This document shows, in pieces, positions 18,415 to 26,805 of a DNA stretch of 64,000 nt. The notes under the pieces are model-generated. The model was given only the letters and a program-made list of their open reading frames with translations. It was not told the origin of the DNA and did not search any database. Origin of the DNA: an uncultured Planctomycetota bacterium (lineage in GTDB: Bacteria; Planctomycetota; Planctomycetia; Gemmatales; HRBIN36); assembly GCA_937944855.1 (NCBI GenBank), contig CALFAY010000032.1, positions 74,194 to 138,193 on the forward strand, read 5' to 3'. The position numbers and the translations under genes are program-made. How positions within the stretch are numbered: position 1 is the first letter of the stretch; each line of letters opens with the position of its first letter.

Positions 18415-19029
18415 ATGCGGGTCAAAACAGAAACCACAAGTGCTGCGGATGACTTCAACAGCACTTCCATATTCATCACGCCGATGCTGGACATGTCGTT
18501 CCAGCTGCTCGCGTTTTTTATCTTTACCTACAATCCTTCCCAGTTGGAGAGGCAGTTTCCAATCACGCTGGCAGCGGGAGATCAGGGTGGGCCGGCAGAA
18601 GCACGGCCCGATCAGGTGGCCTCGCCTCGCATCACCACCACCAAACCCGCAGTGACGGTGCGGGCCAAGGCGGGGCCGAAAGGACGTTTGGCCAGTCTCG
18701 AAATCGTCAGCGCCGGCCGTGTGGAGATCATCAAGCCCGCGGAAGGCAGTGCCGATACTCCCGTGGAACTCCTCCTGGCTGAATTGGAGTACAAACTTCT
18801 CCAATACAAAGGCGATGACGACCGCATCACTCTCCAGGGCAGCATCAGTCTGCGCTGGGAAGAAACCATGCGGGTCATGGATTCGTGTCGTCAGACCACC
18901 CAACTGATGAACTTGAAGAAGGAAGGCAAACTCCAGCAGTATTTCCCGGGCTTGAGGTTGGAAGGTCCGGTCAAGCTGTTTCCCAAGATCGAGATGGACC
19001 TGTTGCGCGCTGTCAGCAGCGGAGCTTGA
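18415..19029 (+). CDS. ExbD/TolR-like protein (second, divergent copy)
   Basis: 204 residues with a single N-terminal helix (about 22-40). Asp26 in ITPMLDMSFQLL aligns with the proton-carrying Asp. The periplasmic part differs strongly from the first copy (VTVRAKAGPKGRLASLEIVS, then SISLRWEETMRVMDSC). Two different ExbD-type subunits beside one ExbB suggest a heteromeric periplasmic pair. Spacing is 30 bp from the first exbD and 22 bp to the next gene. Confidence 0.85.
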   Translation: MRVKTETTSAADDFNSTSIFITPMLDMSFQLLAFFIFTYNPSQLERQFPITLAAGDQGGPAEARPDQVASPRITTTKPAVTVRAKAGPKGRLASLEIVSAGRVEIIKPAEGSADTPVELLLAELEYKLLQYKGDDDRITLQGSISLRWEETMRVMDSCRQTTQLMNLKKEGKLQQYFPGLRLEGPVKLFPKIEMDLLRAVSSGA

Positions 19030-19051
19030 CAGTCGGTGGGGGGCATCAGTC

Positions 19052-20245
19052 ATGGCTTCGCGACGTCCCGAGTCGGAACCGGAACCTCTCCTGCGCCCCC
19101 GGGACTTTATCCGGCTGATGAGTCTCATGGTCGCGGCGGTCTTCATCCTCTGGGCGATGGTCAAGGCCAGCGATCCGCGAACCTGGGAATGGATCGCTGT
19201 CTTCCAGAAAAAACCGCCGGAAGCCAAGATCGACGCCGAACCGCAAGTTGAGCCGGTTCGGCGTGAGGCGAGTGTTCCCTTGGAGGTTCAAAGCGCGGCC
19301 TCGCGCAGCGTCGGCCTGCTCGGTTTGCCGCTCGGGTTCCCGCTCAGTCCCGGCAGCGCGGAGGGCGGCGCCATGACTGCCCTGGCGGATGAATTCGTGC
19401 CGCTGGGAGAATCCCCTCAAGAGCAACGCCTGCCCGCCAATCCCACTGCCCCGACTCCCGAATGGCGCTGGGTCAGCGGTGCGATTGACCACGAAGTCTT
19501 TCTGGAAGAGGACGAAACGTCGCAGGAACTCGATCCGAAACGCCGCGACGCCGACGCTCGCTACCACCTCATCGCTCTGGCCAAGGAAGCGACCCTGGAA
19601 CAACTCGCTGTCGACGCCCAACGCAACGTCCGTTTCTCGGCCCTCATGACCAAGCCCAGGGAGTACCGGGGCCGCATCATCCGTATCCAAGGCGACCTGA
19701 TGTGGGTGCAGACCTTCGAGCTGCTTCGGCCCACTCCGGGCATGGAGTTCATCTATCAAGGATTGATCGTCGATCCCAAAACCGGCCATTCTTACGGCAT
19801 CCTGTTCACCGATCTGCCACCGCACCTGCCCCCGGAACGGCTCTGGAATCGGCTTTATCTGCGTGATGTCACCTTCGCTGGCTATTTCCTCAAAGTCCTG
19901 AAAGTGCAGTTGCCGCCGGACAGGAACAACCCGGCCCGCACTGGCTATGTCCCGGTTCTGGTCGGCAAACGCCCGGTCATTCCAGAGCCACCGCCCCGAT
20001 TCGACCTGTTCGGCACGCTGCGGACGATCGGCCTGATCGCCCTGGTCTTGTTTATTCTGGCTGCGACGGCCCTGTATCTCTACCGCCGCAGCGAACGCCG
20101 CTATCAGGCGAAGATGGCCGAGATCCGCGCTCGACGTCAGGAAGCCCAGCGGACGACCGAGGGCCGACCGGCAGATGACCAGGGCTTTGAAGCGTTTCTG
20201 GAAGATTCCCGCCGGGCATCGCCGCCCGAACCGTCCGAGAACTGA
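19052..20245 (+). CDS. Two-helix membrane protein of ExbBD cluster, unknown family
   Basis: 397 residues. Helices lie at about 22-39 and 324-344, leaving a ~285-residue central domain on one side, presumably periplasmic, with a charged cytoplasmic tail (YLYRRSERRYQAKMAEIRAR). The central part has a Pro/Gly-rich linker (85-150), then a compact region with QRNVRFSALMTKPREYRGR followed by beta strands (IYQGLIVDPKTGHSYGILF). The topology would suit a link between the proton channel and envelope structures, as TonB or TolA does, but there is no TonB-like C-terminus. Function unknown; association is by operon position. Confidence 0.75.
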   Translation: MASRRPESEPEPLLRPRDFIRLMSLMVAAVFILWAMVKASDPRTWEWIAVFQKKPPEAKIDAEPQVEPVRREASVPLEVQSAASRSVGLLGLPLGFPLSPGSAEGGAMTALADEFVPLGESPQEQRLPANPTAPTPEWRWVSGAIDHEVFLEEDETSQELDPKRRDADARYHLIALAKEATLEQLAVDAQRNVRFSALMTKPREYRGRIIRIQGDLMWVQTFELLRPTPGMEFIYQGLIVDPKTGHSYGILFTDLPPHLPPERLWNRLYLRDVTFAGYFLKVLKVQLPPDRNNPARTGYVPVLVGKRPVIPEPPPRFDLFGTLRTIGLIALVLFILAATALYLYRRSERRYQAKMAEIRARRQEAQRTTEGRPADDQGFEAFLEDSRRASPPEPSEN

Positions 20246-20249
20246 GACC

Positions 20250-20444
20250 ATGGGGATCTGGGAGTACCTGATAGTCTCGGCGGCAGTCGTAGCGGCAGCG
20301 GGATATCTCGTGTGGGCTTTGCTACGCCATCTGCGAGCCAATAGCCCAAGCTGCGGCAGCTGCCCATCCAAAGCCGAGTCACAGCCCCATGCCCATTTGA
20401 TCCCCCGCGAAGCCCTCCGACTGCGTCGCAGCGGCAAGGCGTAG
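20250..20444 (+). CDS. Small single-pass membrane protein with CxxC (FeoB-associated-like)
   Basis: 64 residues beginning 4 bp after the previous stop (TGAGACCATGG). One helix at about 6-26 is followed by a short Cys motif SCGSCP and a basic tail. This is the layout of FeoB-associated Cys-rich membrane proteins, but no feoA or feoB is nearby, so the name is by resemblance only. The spacing and helix support translation. Confidence 0.6.
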   Translation: MGIWEYLIVSAAVVAAAGYLVWALLRHLRANSPSCGSCPSKAESQPHAHLIPREALRLRRSGKA

Positions 20445-20481
20445 TCCGTATCCTCCACTCGGAACGTCCAGGCAATTTGGT

Positions 20482-20511
20482 TTGCCAAACTGACCGGAGG
20501 ATGGTTAATAT
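20482..20511 (+). promoter_or_regulatory. Candidate promoter for the four-helix membrane protein
   Basis: TTGCCA (20482-20487), 18-nt spacer and TAATAT (20506-20511), about 96 nt before the start at 20607. Five of six and four of six consensus matches; a by-eye call. Confidence 0.35.
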
Positions 20512-20606
20512 CCCTTTCCGTGTGACGAATAGATAGGGGAGTGCTTGAAGCAGGATGCCTCGCATCACCTGGAAACCACTGCTTTCTTGCGGGAAGGACG
20601 AAACCC

Positions 20607-21422
20607 ATGTCCAACGCCATGCAGTCCGCCCAACAGCCTAAATCAATCATCATTTATGGGCACAGTCCGATCTTCTACTGGTGGCCGGTCTGGCTGATCG
20701 GTTTCATCATGGGCTTTTACACGCTCTACGAAGATTCCCGCGTCGCCATCGTGCCAAGCGGATCTCGGTACTACGCCGCTCAGGGAGACCAACCCGCCCG
20801 GGTCGAACTGCCCAAGGGTGCCGAAATCGCTGATGAACGGATCAGGGAAAGCGGCGAACTCTATGAACGTATGGCCACGAACAAAAACCTCGGCATCGTC
20901 TACGCCGTCGTCGTTTTGGTCGTGATTCTGATCACCAACGTGCCGATGCGGGGTCTCACCTCGGCCATCGTGATCACTGTGATCCTGTTGATCACGGTCA
21001 CTTTCGCGTACCTGGGCTGGTGGTCGAAGATCTTCGACTGGCTGTTCCGACTCAACATCCACATGAACGCGGGCTTCTATTTCTTCTTCTCCACGGTGCT
21101 GGTCGTGGTGTGGGCCTTGGCGTTCTTCGGATACGACCGTTTCAGCTACTGGGAGATCAAGCCGGGTGAAATCACCCACGGCTACGTCCTCGGCGGCGGG
21201 GAGCGGTCATTCCAGACCGAAGGCATGGCCTTCGAGAAATTGCGCGACGACCTGTTCCGACACTGGATTCTGGGCTTCGGCTCCGGCGACTTGATCATGC
21301 AGCCGCTCCAGATGGGCAAGGCCAAGCCGGAAGATCTGACCATCCAGAACGTGCTGTTCGTAGGCAGCAAGCTGAAGAAAATCCAGAGCCTGATTGCCGT
21401 CCGGCCGGAACAACCGATCTGA
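20607..21422 (+). CDS. Four-helix membrane protein, unknown family
   Basis: 271 residues from an ATG with GGGAAGGAC upstream; the longer frame to 20541 lacks a ribosome site. Predicted helices are at about 22-41, 96-111, 118-137 and 156-175. The first loop (42-95) and the C-terminal ~95 residues are soluble. The C-terminal part contains EIKPGEITHGYVLGGGERSF and ends in a short conserved-looking strand region. I do not recognise the family. It follows the ExbBD cluster after a 162-bp gap and may be separately transcribed. Confidence 0.75.
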   Translation: MSNAMQSAQQPKSIIIYGHSPIFYWWPVWLIGFIMGFYTLYEDSRVAIVPSGSRYYAAQGDQPARVELPKGAEIADERIRESGELYERMATNKNLGIVYAVVVLVVILITNVPMRGLTSAIVITVILLITVTFAYLGWWSKIFDWLFRLNIHMNAGFYFFFSTVLVVVWALAFFGYDRFSYWEIKPGEITHGYVLGGGERSFQTEGMAFEKLRDDLFRHWILGFGSGDLIMQPLQMGKAKPEDLTIQNVLFVGSKLKKIQSLIAVRPEQPI

Positions 21423-21443
21423 CGCGATCGCCATTGGGGTGTC

Positions 21444-21474
21444 AAAAAGAAACCCACGGTCAACCGACAGTGGG
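21444..21474 (-). terminator. Intrinsic terminator for the charged protein gene
   Basis: On the complement, an imperfect hairpin (CCCAC/GTGGG outer stem 21453-21457 with 21470-21474, one mismatch, then GTC/GAC, 4-nt loop) is followed by TTTCTTTTT. It lies between two convergent genes, and the T-tract favours minus-strand termination. Confidence 0.55.
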
Positions 21475-21518
21475 ATTCTTCGCTTCCTCGAAGTCGTCAG
21501 ATTGCCGACCGCGAACAA

Positions 21519-21923
21519 TCAAGTCATAGGTTGCCGAACGGGATTGACGTAATAAGTGGCCTTCTTCTCCGCCGAGAGCTTGGCGGCGTATTTCTCCGCT
21601 TCCGCTTTCTGCGCATACTCGAAGGTCTTTTCGAGCGTCTGATTGTTGCTGAAGACGCCCCAAACGACCTTCATGCGCGCTGACTTGGCGGATCGCTGCT
21701 TCTGCCGCGCCGAAGTCCCGGTGGAGGCCTTCTTTCGGGTCTTCTTCTTGGGCTTCTCCTCGTCTTCTTCGAGTTCATCCTCCACTTCGGCTTCGCTTTC
21801 CTCTTCGGCGTCCTCCTCTTCTTCCACTTCGTCTTCCTCATCCCGCTCTTTCTCGGCCGCACGACGCTCGGCAGCCTCAGCTGCTTCGCGGAGCTGTCGC
21901 CGATTCAGAATTCTCCGAGCCAT
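21519..21923 (-). CDS. Highly charged conserved-type protein with small C-terminal domain
   Basis: 134 residues from the ATG at 21923 with GGAGGAA upstream. An Arg/Ala-rich helix (1-28) is followed by an almost pure Glu/Asp stretch (about 28-58), a Lys-rich block (59-85, KPKKKTRKKAS), and a compact C-terminal domain of about 45 residues (VVWGVFSNNQTLEKTFEYAQ). The acid-then-base layout looks like a nucleic-acid or ribosome-associated chaperone, but no family is recognised. It has a candidate terminator. Confidence 0.75.
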   Translation of the reverse strand: MARRILNRRQLREAAEAAERRAAEKERDEEDEVEEEEDAEEESEAEVEDELEEDEEKPKKKTRKKASTGTSARQKQRSAKSARMKVVWGVFSNNQTLEKTFEYAQKAEAEKYAAKLSAEKKATYYVNPVRQPMT

Positions 21924-22183
21924 CTGGAGTTCCTCCGTAATCGTTGTCGGCAGGCGGTATGATTCTCTCACCCTAAACCATACCGGCCCCCGGCAAGGAC
22001 CGCAAGGCGGAACGACGGCCGCCTCCCTCGGGGTCGGGAAATGTGGTCCGGGCGGCAGGAGTCAAGCGGCTGAATCGTTGGCCACTGCTTGAATCTGAAA
22101 GAAGCGCTGTAAGACAATGTCTGAGCTTTTTGTGCCTGAGAAGATGGCCTGACCCCAATCCAGCTAGCCAGGAATACCCTGCG

Positions 22184-22843
22184 ATGTACGACCCTTGTCG
22201 GACTCACGGAAATGCCGTCGATCTCCTCTACACGGGCGTGCTGGCCGATACGCTCGATCGGCTGGGCCATAAGCATGGCGCACTGCCCCATTACATCCGA
22301 CCCTTGGCTCCGCATTGGAAAGCCCTGGGACGTGCGGTTACGCTCAGCGTCGTTTCCGTCGCTTCCGAGCCGACGACGCCCTACAAGGTCGAAATGGAAT
22401 GCGTGGATGCTCTAAGATCCGGCGATCTGCTGGTGGCCACGACGCACGGCGATCTAGGCAGCGCCTTGTGGGGCGAATTGCTTTCCACCGCCTGCAAGGC
22501 CCGAGGCTGCGTCGGCGTGGTTCTCGACGCTTTGACCCGCGACGCTCGACAGATCCTGGCGATGGATTATCCCGTCTGGGCGGCCGGTTTTTCGCCCCTG
22601 GATTCCAAAGGCCGACTCGACGGCCTCGCCTTCAACGTGCCGATCCGCATCGGCGAATGCCTCGTCCACCCTGGCGATTGGGTGCTGGCAGACATGGACG
22701 GCGTCGTCGTCGTGCCGCAGCACCTGGCCGAACAGACCTTTGCCTTGGCCCTCGAGAAGGTCCAGGGAGAAAATCGGGTTCGGGAGGCGTTGGCCGCCGG
22801 AGAGAGCGTCCAGACCACCTTCCAGCGTTACGGTATCCTGTGA
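22184..22843 (+). CDS. RraA family protein (HMG aldolase/RraA-like)
   Basis: 219 residues. ATG at 22184 is chosen because AGGA lies 12-15 nt upstream and the family starts here; the frame stays open further upstream. The RraA/4-hydroxy-4-methyl-2-oxoglutarate aldolase fold shows TGVLADTLDRLG near residue 20, GDLGSALWGELL (about 91-102), VVLDALTRDAR with the conserved Arg-Asp, and GDWVLADMDGVVVVP near residue 170. Members either cleave pyruvate-type substrates or bind RNase E. The conserved GDL...RD pattern favours a metal-dependent aldolase, but substrate cannot be read. It is a single gene between the charged protein and the RTX-like gene. Confidence 0.85.
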   Translation: MYDPCRTHGNAVDLLYTGVLADTLDRLGHKHGALPHYIRPLAPHWKALGRAVTLSVVSVASEPTTPYKVEMECVDALRSGDLLVATTHGDLGSALWGELLSTACKARGCVGVVLDALTRDARQILAMDYPVWAAGFSPLDSKGRLDGLAFNVPIRIGECLVHPGDWVLADMDGVVVVPQHLAEQTFALALEKVQGENRVREALAAGESVQTTFQRYGIL

Positions 22844-22882
22844 CAATTCGGGGTCAGGGCGAAGCAGCGTCGGCCAAACCGC

Positions 22883-23848
22883 TTACGGGGCCGACTGGGG
22901 ATCCTCGATATTGAACAGTTCGACGTTCGGCGTCGCCACGCCGGTATCGAACCCTTCGCCGCCGTCGAGACTGAAGAGCTTGACACTCAAGGCGTCGTCG
23001 CCGTGAACGATCATGGTCATGTGCTCGTCTCCGGTGCCGCCCGAGCTTCCCAAGGCCGCCAGGCCCGTGCTGCCTTCAGAGAAGACGCATTCCGCCGCTA
23101 AGGTGTCGTTACCGTCGTCGCCGCTGATCCACAACCCCACCGTGCCCCGATTGACCCCGGCGTACTGGGCAAAGATTTCGTCGGACCCGGAGCCGCCCAC
23201 CAGGAACACGCCCAGCCTGGCCCGGGCATCGAGATCGGCCGCGCAGTCCATGCGCAGGTGGTCGTTGCCGTTCATGCCGACGACGGCGATGGCGACTCGG
23301 CTACGCCCCTCCAAAGCTCCCGTGAGGTTGCCCTGGAACGAGTCATCTCCATCACCCAGGAGAGCGACGAAGCGGAAACGGCCGCGATACATCTCGCCGA
23401 CGTCCAGCGTCACCGAGTCGTCCCCGGTGGCACCCTTGACCAGGATCTTGGCCTTTGCGTTGCCCATGCCTTCGGTGAGGGTGAACGAGGCGGTGTCGTT
23501 GCCTTGTCCCAGGTCAACCTTCAAGTTGAGCGGCGTGGCCACCGGGCCGGGGTAGATCAAGGGATAGAACATTTCGACGCGGTTGTAGGTGAAGGTGTCG
23601 TCTCCGCCCCGGAGCCGGACGCGGATCTTGGAAATGCCCGAATAGTCGCCGATGAAATCCCCGGATTGCACCGTGACGTGGCCGTAGCCGTCGTCGGTGA
23701 TCGCCACGTGATCGTCGGCGTGGTCGCCACGGATGATGAGCACATTGTTGGGCAGCACAGTGACGCTGATCGCCGGTGCCAGGCGATTCTCCAGCATTTC
23801 CACACTCGGCTGATAACCGGGCTTTTTGCTGGAACTGTTCCGAGACAT
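22883..23848 (-). CDS. RTX-like calcium-binding surface protein with VExLExRxAPA leader motif
   Basis: 321 residues. The N-terminus has VEMLENRLAPA (residues 16-26), the short motif placed at the start of many planctomycete extracellular proteins (LExRxxLA/LEPR-type). No ordinary signal peptide follows. The rest carries scattered Gly-Asp loops of the RTX/hemolysin calcium-binding kind (RGGDDTF, GQGNDTA, GDGDDSF, GSGSDEIF, GDDGNDTLA) spaced about 35-45 residues apart within beta strands. It is likely secreted or surface bound. A 7-bp GTCGGCC/GGCCGAC inverted repeat (22869-22895) spans its stop codon and could be a weak terminator. Confidence 0.82.
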   Translation of the reverse strand: MSRNSSSKKPGYQPSVEMLENRLAPAISVTVLPNNVLIIRGDHADDHVAITDDGYGHVTVQSGDFIGDYSGISKIRVRLRGGDDTFTYNRVEMFYPLIYPGPVATPLNLKVDLGQGNDTASFTLTEGMGNAKAKILVKGATGDDSVTLDVGEMYRGRFRFVALLGDGDDSFQGNLTGALEGRSRVAIAVVGMNGNDHLRMDCAADLDARARLGVFLVGGSGSDEIFAQYAGVNRGTVGLWISGDDGNDTLAAECVFSEGSTGLAALGSSGGTGDEHMTMIVHGDDALSVKLFSLDGGEGFDTGVATPNVELFNIEDPQSAP

Positions 23849-24096
23849 TGTGACACCTCCTCCAGATTCCGCCTACGGAAACAGTGCCCCGTGTCCTTGA
23901 CTTATCGACAGTCACCTTGGGCAAACTTGAACGGAAAACACGATTATTTCGATTTTGAAGCCGCTGATCAGCATCAACATGTATTACTTTCATGAAAAAA
24001 GCTCAAGTCCATGTGGTTCTTGCCGAACGACATGCGGATGCGTTATTTTGCCTCGGTGTTCTCAACTTTCCCCACTTGGCGACGGGAGCTCGCAAC

Positions 24097-24756
24097 ATGA
24101 ACGGGATTCGCCTGGGCCTTGGCCTCTGCGTTGGCACGATCCTCCTAGCAGCCGCGGTCCAAGTTGCCGTGCAATCCGCGGAGGATCGTGAGACGGGCTG
24201 GGTTCAACTGTTCAATGGCAAGGATTTGACTGGGTGGAAAGTGTATCCGTCTGGAACGGGGCAATGGAAGGTCGAAGACGGAGTCATCGTCGGTAGCGGA
24301 ATGCCCAGCCACCTGTTCACCGAACGCGGCGACTTCGAGAACTTCCACTATCGCATCAAGGCTAAGATCAACGACGGCGGCAACAGCGGTCAGTATTTCC
24401 GCACTCAGTTCGGTCCTGGCTTTCCCAAAGGCTACGAGGCCCAGATCAACAGCACGCACCGGGACCCGATCAAAACCGGCAGCCTGTACCCCGGGTTCAA
24501 TCCCCGTTTGCCGCGGGACGTGCGGGAAAAACTGCTGGTCCGCGAGCAACTGGTCAAACCGGACGAGTGGTTCACGCAGGAAGTGATCGCCCAGGGCAAT
24601 CACATCGTCATTCTGGTCAATGGAAAAAAGACCGTGGATTTCGTGGACGAAAACAACACCTACACGAAGGGCCACTTCGCCATCCAACAGCATGACCCGG
24701 GCAGCAAAGTCTGGGTCCGCAAGGTCGAAGTCAAGGAACTGCCTCCTGCGAAGTAG
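24097..24756 (+). CDS. Exported DUF1080 (3-keto-disaccharide hydrolase-like) protein
   Basis: 219 residues from ATG 24097 with GGGAG upstream; an extension to 23992 is unlikely. A signal peptide is followed at about residue 32 by the DUF1080 core: VQLFNGKDLTGW, WKVEDGVIVGSG, NFHYRIKAKINDGGNSGQYF, and GHFAIQQHDPGSKVWVRKVE. It has the concanavalin-like jelly-roll typical of periplasmic hydrolases of modified disaccharides in planctomycetes. Substrate cannot be assigned. It is convergent with the next lipoprotein gene. Confidence 0.9.
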   Translation: MNGIRLGLGLCVGTILLAAAVQVAVQSAEDRETGWVQLFNGKDLTGWKVYPSGTGQWKVEDGVIVGSGMPSHLFTERGDFENFHYRIKAKINDGGNSGQYFRTQFGPGFPKGYEAQINSTHRDPIKTGSLYPGFNPRLPRDVREKLLVREQLVKPDEWFTQEVIAQGNHIVILVNGKKTVDFVDENNTYTKGHFAIQQHDPGSKVWVRKVEVKELPPAK

Positions 24757-24784
24757 CCTCACATGCTCCCGCGGCGTCACAGGA

Positions 24785-25429
24785 TCAGGGCGGGGCATCG
24801 GGCTTCGGCTTGCCAGACTCGCCCGGCTCTTTTTCGCGGACGAACTCGAAGAGTTGTAGTGAGCCATCGGGCAGAACCGTGAAATTCGTCGGTCGAGGCC
24901 GTCCGGGCTGAGCGAAAATGCTCCTCTGGCGATCACCCTCCATTTCATAAAGTCCTGGGAGGACGGAAGGCAAATTGGTTTGACGATCTGTGATGACCGC
25001 ATCGATGTGGCCCGGGGAATGGCTCGGATCCAGGCGGAGGCGGCCTCGAGTGACCGAGTCTCCAAATTGAAACACATACTTATCGCCGGTAACGGTTAGT
25101 TTGCCAGGGACGCGAGGCGGCGCTGAAGTGCCGTTGTCGTACTTGGTCAGGATCCACGTCCCCTGGAGCTTATCCAGTTCTGCCTGAGCCTGCGGACTGA
25201 GCGGCTTCCCTTCTTCATCATCTTCAGGCAACTTCGGGAAGCCCTCGTCACGTTCCTGCGGCGCCGGTTTCTGCCCCTGGGCATCAGGAGATTTGCCGTT
25301 GACGACCGCTCCCGTCATCGGCGGGGTCTGCTGGTGAACGGCGACCTTCTCCGTCGGTTTCTCAGATCGGCCGCAGCCTCCGAATACCACCATGGCGAAT
25401 GCCACGGCAGGCACGAGGAACTTTTTCAT
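24785..25429 (-). CDS. TIGR03067-like lipoprotein
   Basis: 214 residues. The N-terminus MKKFLVPAVAFAMVVFGGCG fits a lipoprotein signal, with Cys19 as the lipidated residue. A disordered Pro/Glu linker (25-85) precedes the small domain with DKLQGTWILTKYDNG and a C-terminal strand pattern QLFEFVREKEPG, the layout of the TIGR03067 planctomycete domain. No activity is known. It lies 22 bp upstream of the Tat-exported gene's stop on the same strand, that is, it follows that gene in transcription. Confidence 0.8.
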   Translation of the reverse strand: MKKFLVPAVAFAMVVFGGCGRSEKPTEKVAVHQQTPPMTGAVVNGKSPDAQGQKPAPQERDEGFPKLPEDDEEGKPLSPQAQAELDKLQGTWILTKYDNGTSAPPRVPGKLTVTGDKYVFQFGDSVTRGRLRLDPSHSPGHIDAVITDRQTNLPSVLPGLYEMEGDRQRSIFAQPGRPRPTNFTVLPDGSLQLFEFVREKEPGESGKPKPDAPP

Positions 25430-25451
25430 AGCTGACTCCTTTGAAATCGCG

Positions 25452-26348
25452 TCAGCCGATCAACTTCCGAAGTTGAGCGACATAGCGAGGCACGGCCGTC
25501 TTGGGATCTTCCGCCGCTTCGTATTCCAGGGCGATGTACCCGCGATAGTTCACCTGGCGAAGGATGCTGAGCAGGGTTTCCAAGTCCGCTTCTTCCTTGG
25601 GCTTGCCCTTGCGCTGGATTTCGGTCTTAAGCTGCACGTTGACGGCGTAGGGGGCGATGCGTGCCAGATCGCCATACGGGTCTTCCGTGTGGAAATTGCC
25701 CGTGTCCAGATTGACGCCGAACCAGTCGTGTCGAACCGCCTGCACGAGGGCCAGCATCTGGTCCGGCGTGGACGTGATCCCCCCGTGATTCTCCAGGGCG
25801 AGGTAGATCCCGAACCGGGCGGCGTGGTCGCAGGCTTCCTGGATGGCGGCCACGCACCGGGCACGCACGCGCTCCAGGTCCTCTCCTGGCGGAGCACTGC
25901 CGGCGAAAATGCGAATGGTCTTAGCTCCCAGGATCGAGTATCGCTCGATCCACAGCTTGACGGCGGCGATTTCGTCGCGCAATTTGAGCGGGTCGGCGTG
26001 GCAGAAGTTGTTGCCGACCGCGCCGCCGCTGATGTCCAATCCCTGCCGGATGCACCGCCCCCGGAGTCGAGCCAGATAGGCCAGGCTGGTGTCGGCGAAG
26101 TAGTAGGCAGTCGGCTCGACGGCATCGAGATCGAGATCGGCAGCGAGGTCCACGAAGTCTTCCAGCGTCATCGTCGGCTTTTTCAGGTACAGATACTGCC
26201 GAAAGCTGTAAGCCGCGATGCTGAGCCGAAAGCGGGGCCGTCCCCGGCGCTGGATCGGATCAATGGCCTGGACCGCAGAGGTCCCTGCGGAGACGGCCAC
26301 CGCAGCGGTCAGACATCCCCGAAGAAACGTGCGACGATGCAAAGGCAT
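25452..26348 (-). CDS. Tat-exported sugar phosphate isomerase/epimerase-like TIM barrel
   Basis: 298 residues from the ATG at 26348. The leader MPLHRRTFLRGCLTAAVAVS has the twin-Arg (R5-R6) and hydrophobic core of a Tat signal. The mature part is an AP-endonuclease-2/xylose-isomerase-like TIM barrel: VEPTAYYFAD, IYLALENHGGITS with the metal-binding Glu-Asn-His, WFGVNLDTGNFHTED with Asp and His, VQLKTEIQ, and YIALEYEAAED. Export by Tat suits a cofactor or metal-loaded fold. Substrate unknown; the longer frame upstream to 26621 has no start signal. Confidence 0.88.
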   Translation of the reverse strand: MPLHRRTFLRGCLTAAVAVSAGTSAVQAIDPIQRRGRPRFRLSIAAYSFRQYLYLKKPTMTLEDFVDLAADLDLDAVEPTAYYFADTSLAYLARLRGRCIRQGLDISGGAVGNNFCHADPLKLRDEIAAVKLWIERYSILGAKTIRIFAGSAPPGEDLERVRARCVAAIQEACDHAARFGIYLALENHGGITSTPDQMLALVQAVRHDWFGVNLDTGNFHTEDPYGDLARIAPYAVNVQLKTEIQRKGKPKEEADLETLLSILRQVNYRGYIALEYEAAEDPKTAVPRYVAQLRKLIG

Positions 26349-26805
26349 GGCAGGTTCCTTGTTCGCAGTATCGTCCCAATCGCAGACGACCCAGCACGGC
26401 GGCCAGCCGTGACAGGGTCTGGGGCAGTCCAGTACCCCGGTCGCAGAGTGTACGTCGTCCTCTTCAGAGAAGCTAGAACAAACTCCGGGATCGCACGCCG
26501 ACCAGTCAGCCGGAACCCGATCGAAACCGCAATTGTACACACCTGCTGCGGCGACTGCCGTGGACTGAGGTGGGCTGCTATCGGAAAGGAAACACAGCGA
26601 ACAAAGCTCCGACAGCGGCAAGGGTTATTGACACCACAGTAAAGCGTGTGTTAGCTTCAAGGAGTCGTAGGATCACGTTTCGTGGCGTAGATTGAACGTC
26701 ACGGGATCGGCGGCGAGACGGCCGGGGTGAGTCGTTCGTTTCCTTTCGCCCCAGACGGCTCGTCAGGCATTTCGGCACGAACTCGGCATCGGGAGACAGG
26801 GTTTC
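26349..26805. other. Intergenic region upstream of the PilM-like cluster
   Basis: 457 bp between the divergent Tat-exported gene and the PilM gene. Apart from the candidate promoter at 26628 I see no gene, RNA or strong hairpin. Confidence 0.6.
26628..26656 (+). promoter_or_regulatory. Candidate promoter of the PilM-like cluster
   Basis: Perfect TTGACA (26628-26633), 17-nt spacer and TTAGCT (26651-26656), about 150 nt before the PilM start. The -35 is strong and the -10 poor, much like the candidate before exbB. Confidence 0.35.

Noticed and set aside
20250..20444. Assigning the CxxC peptide to iron uptake
   Set aside because: No feoA or feoB in the window; the resemblance alone does not support that role.
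19046..20653. A 535-residue minus-strand frame across the ExbBD cluster
   Set aside because: Crosses three plus-strand genes and has no start signal or domain.
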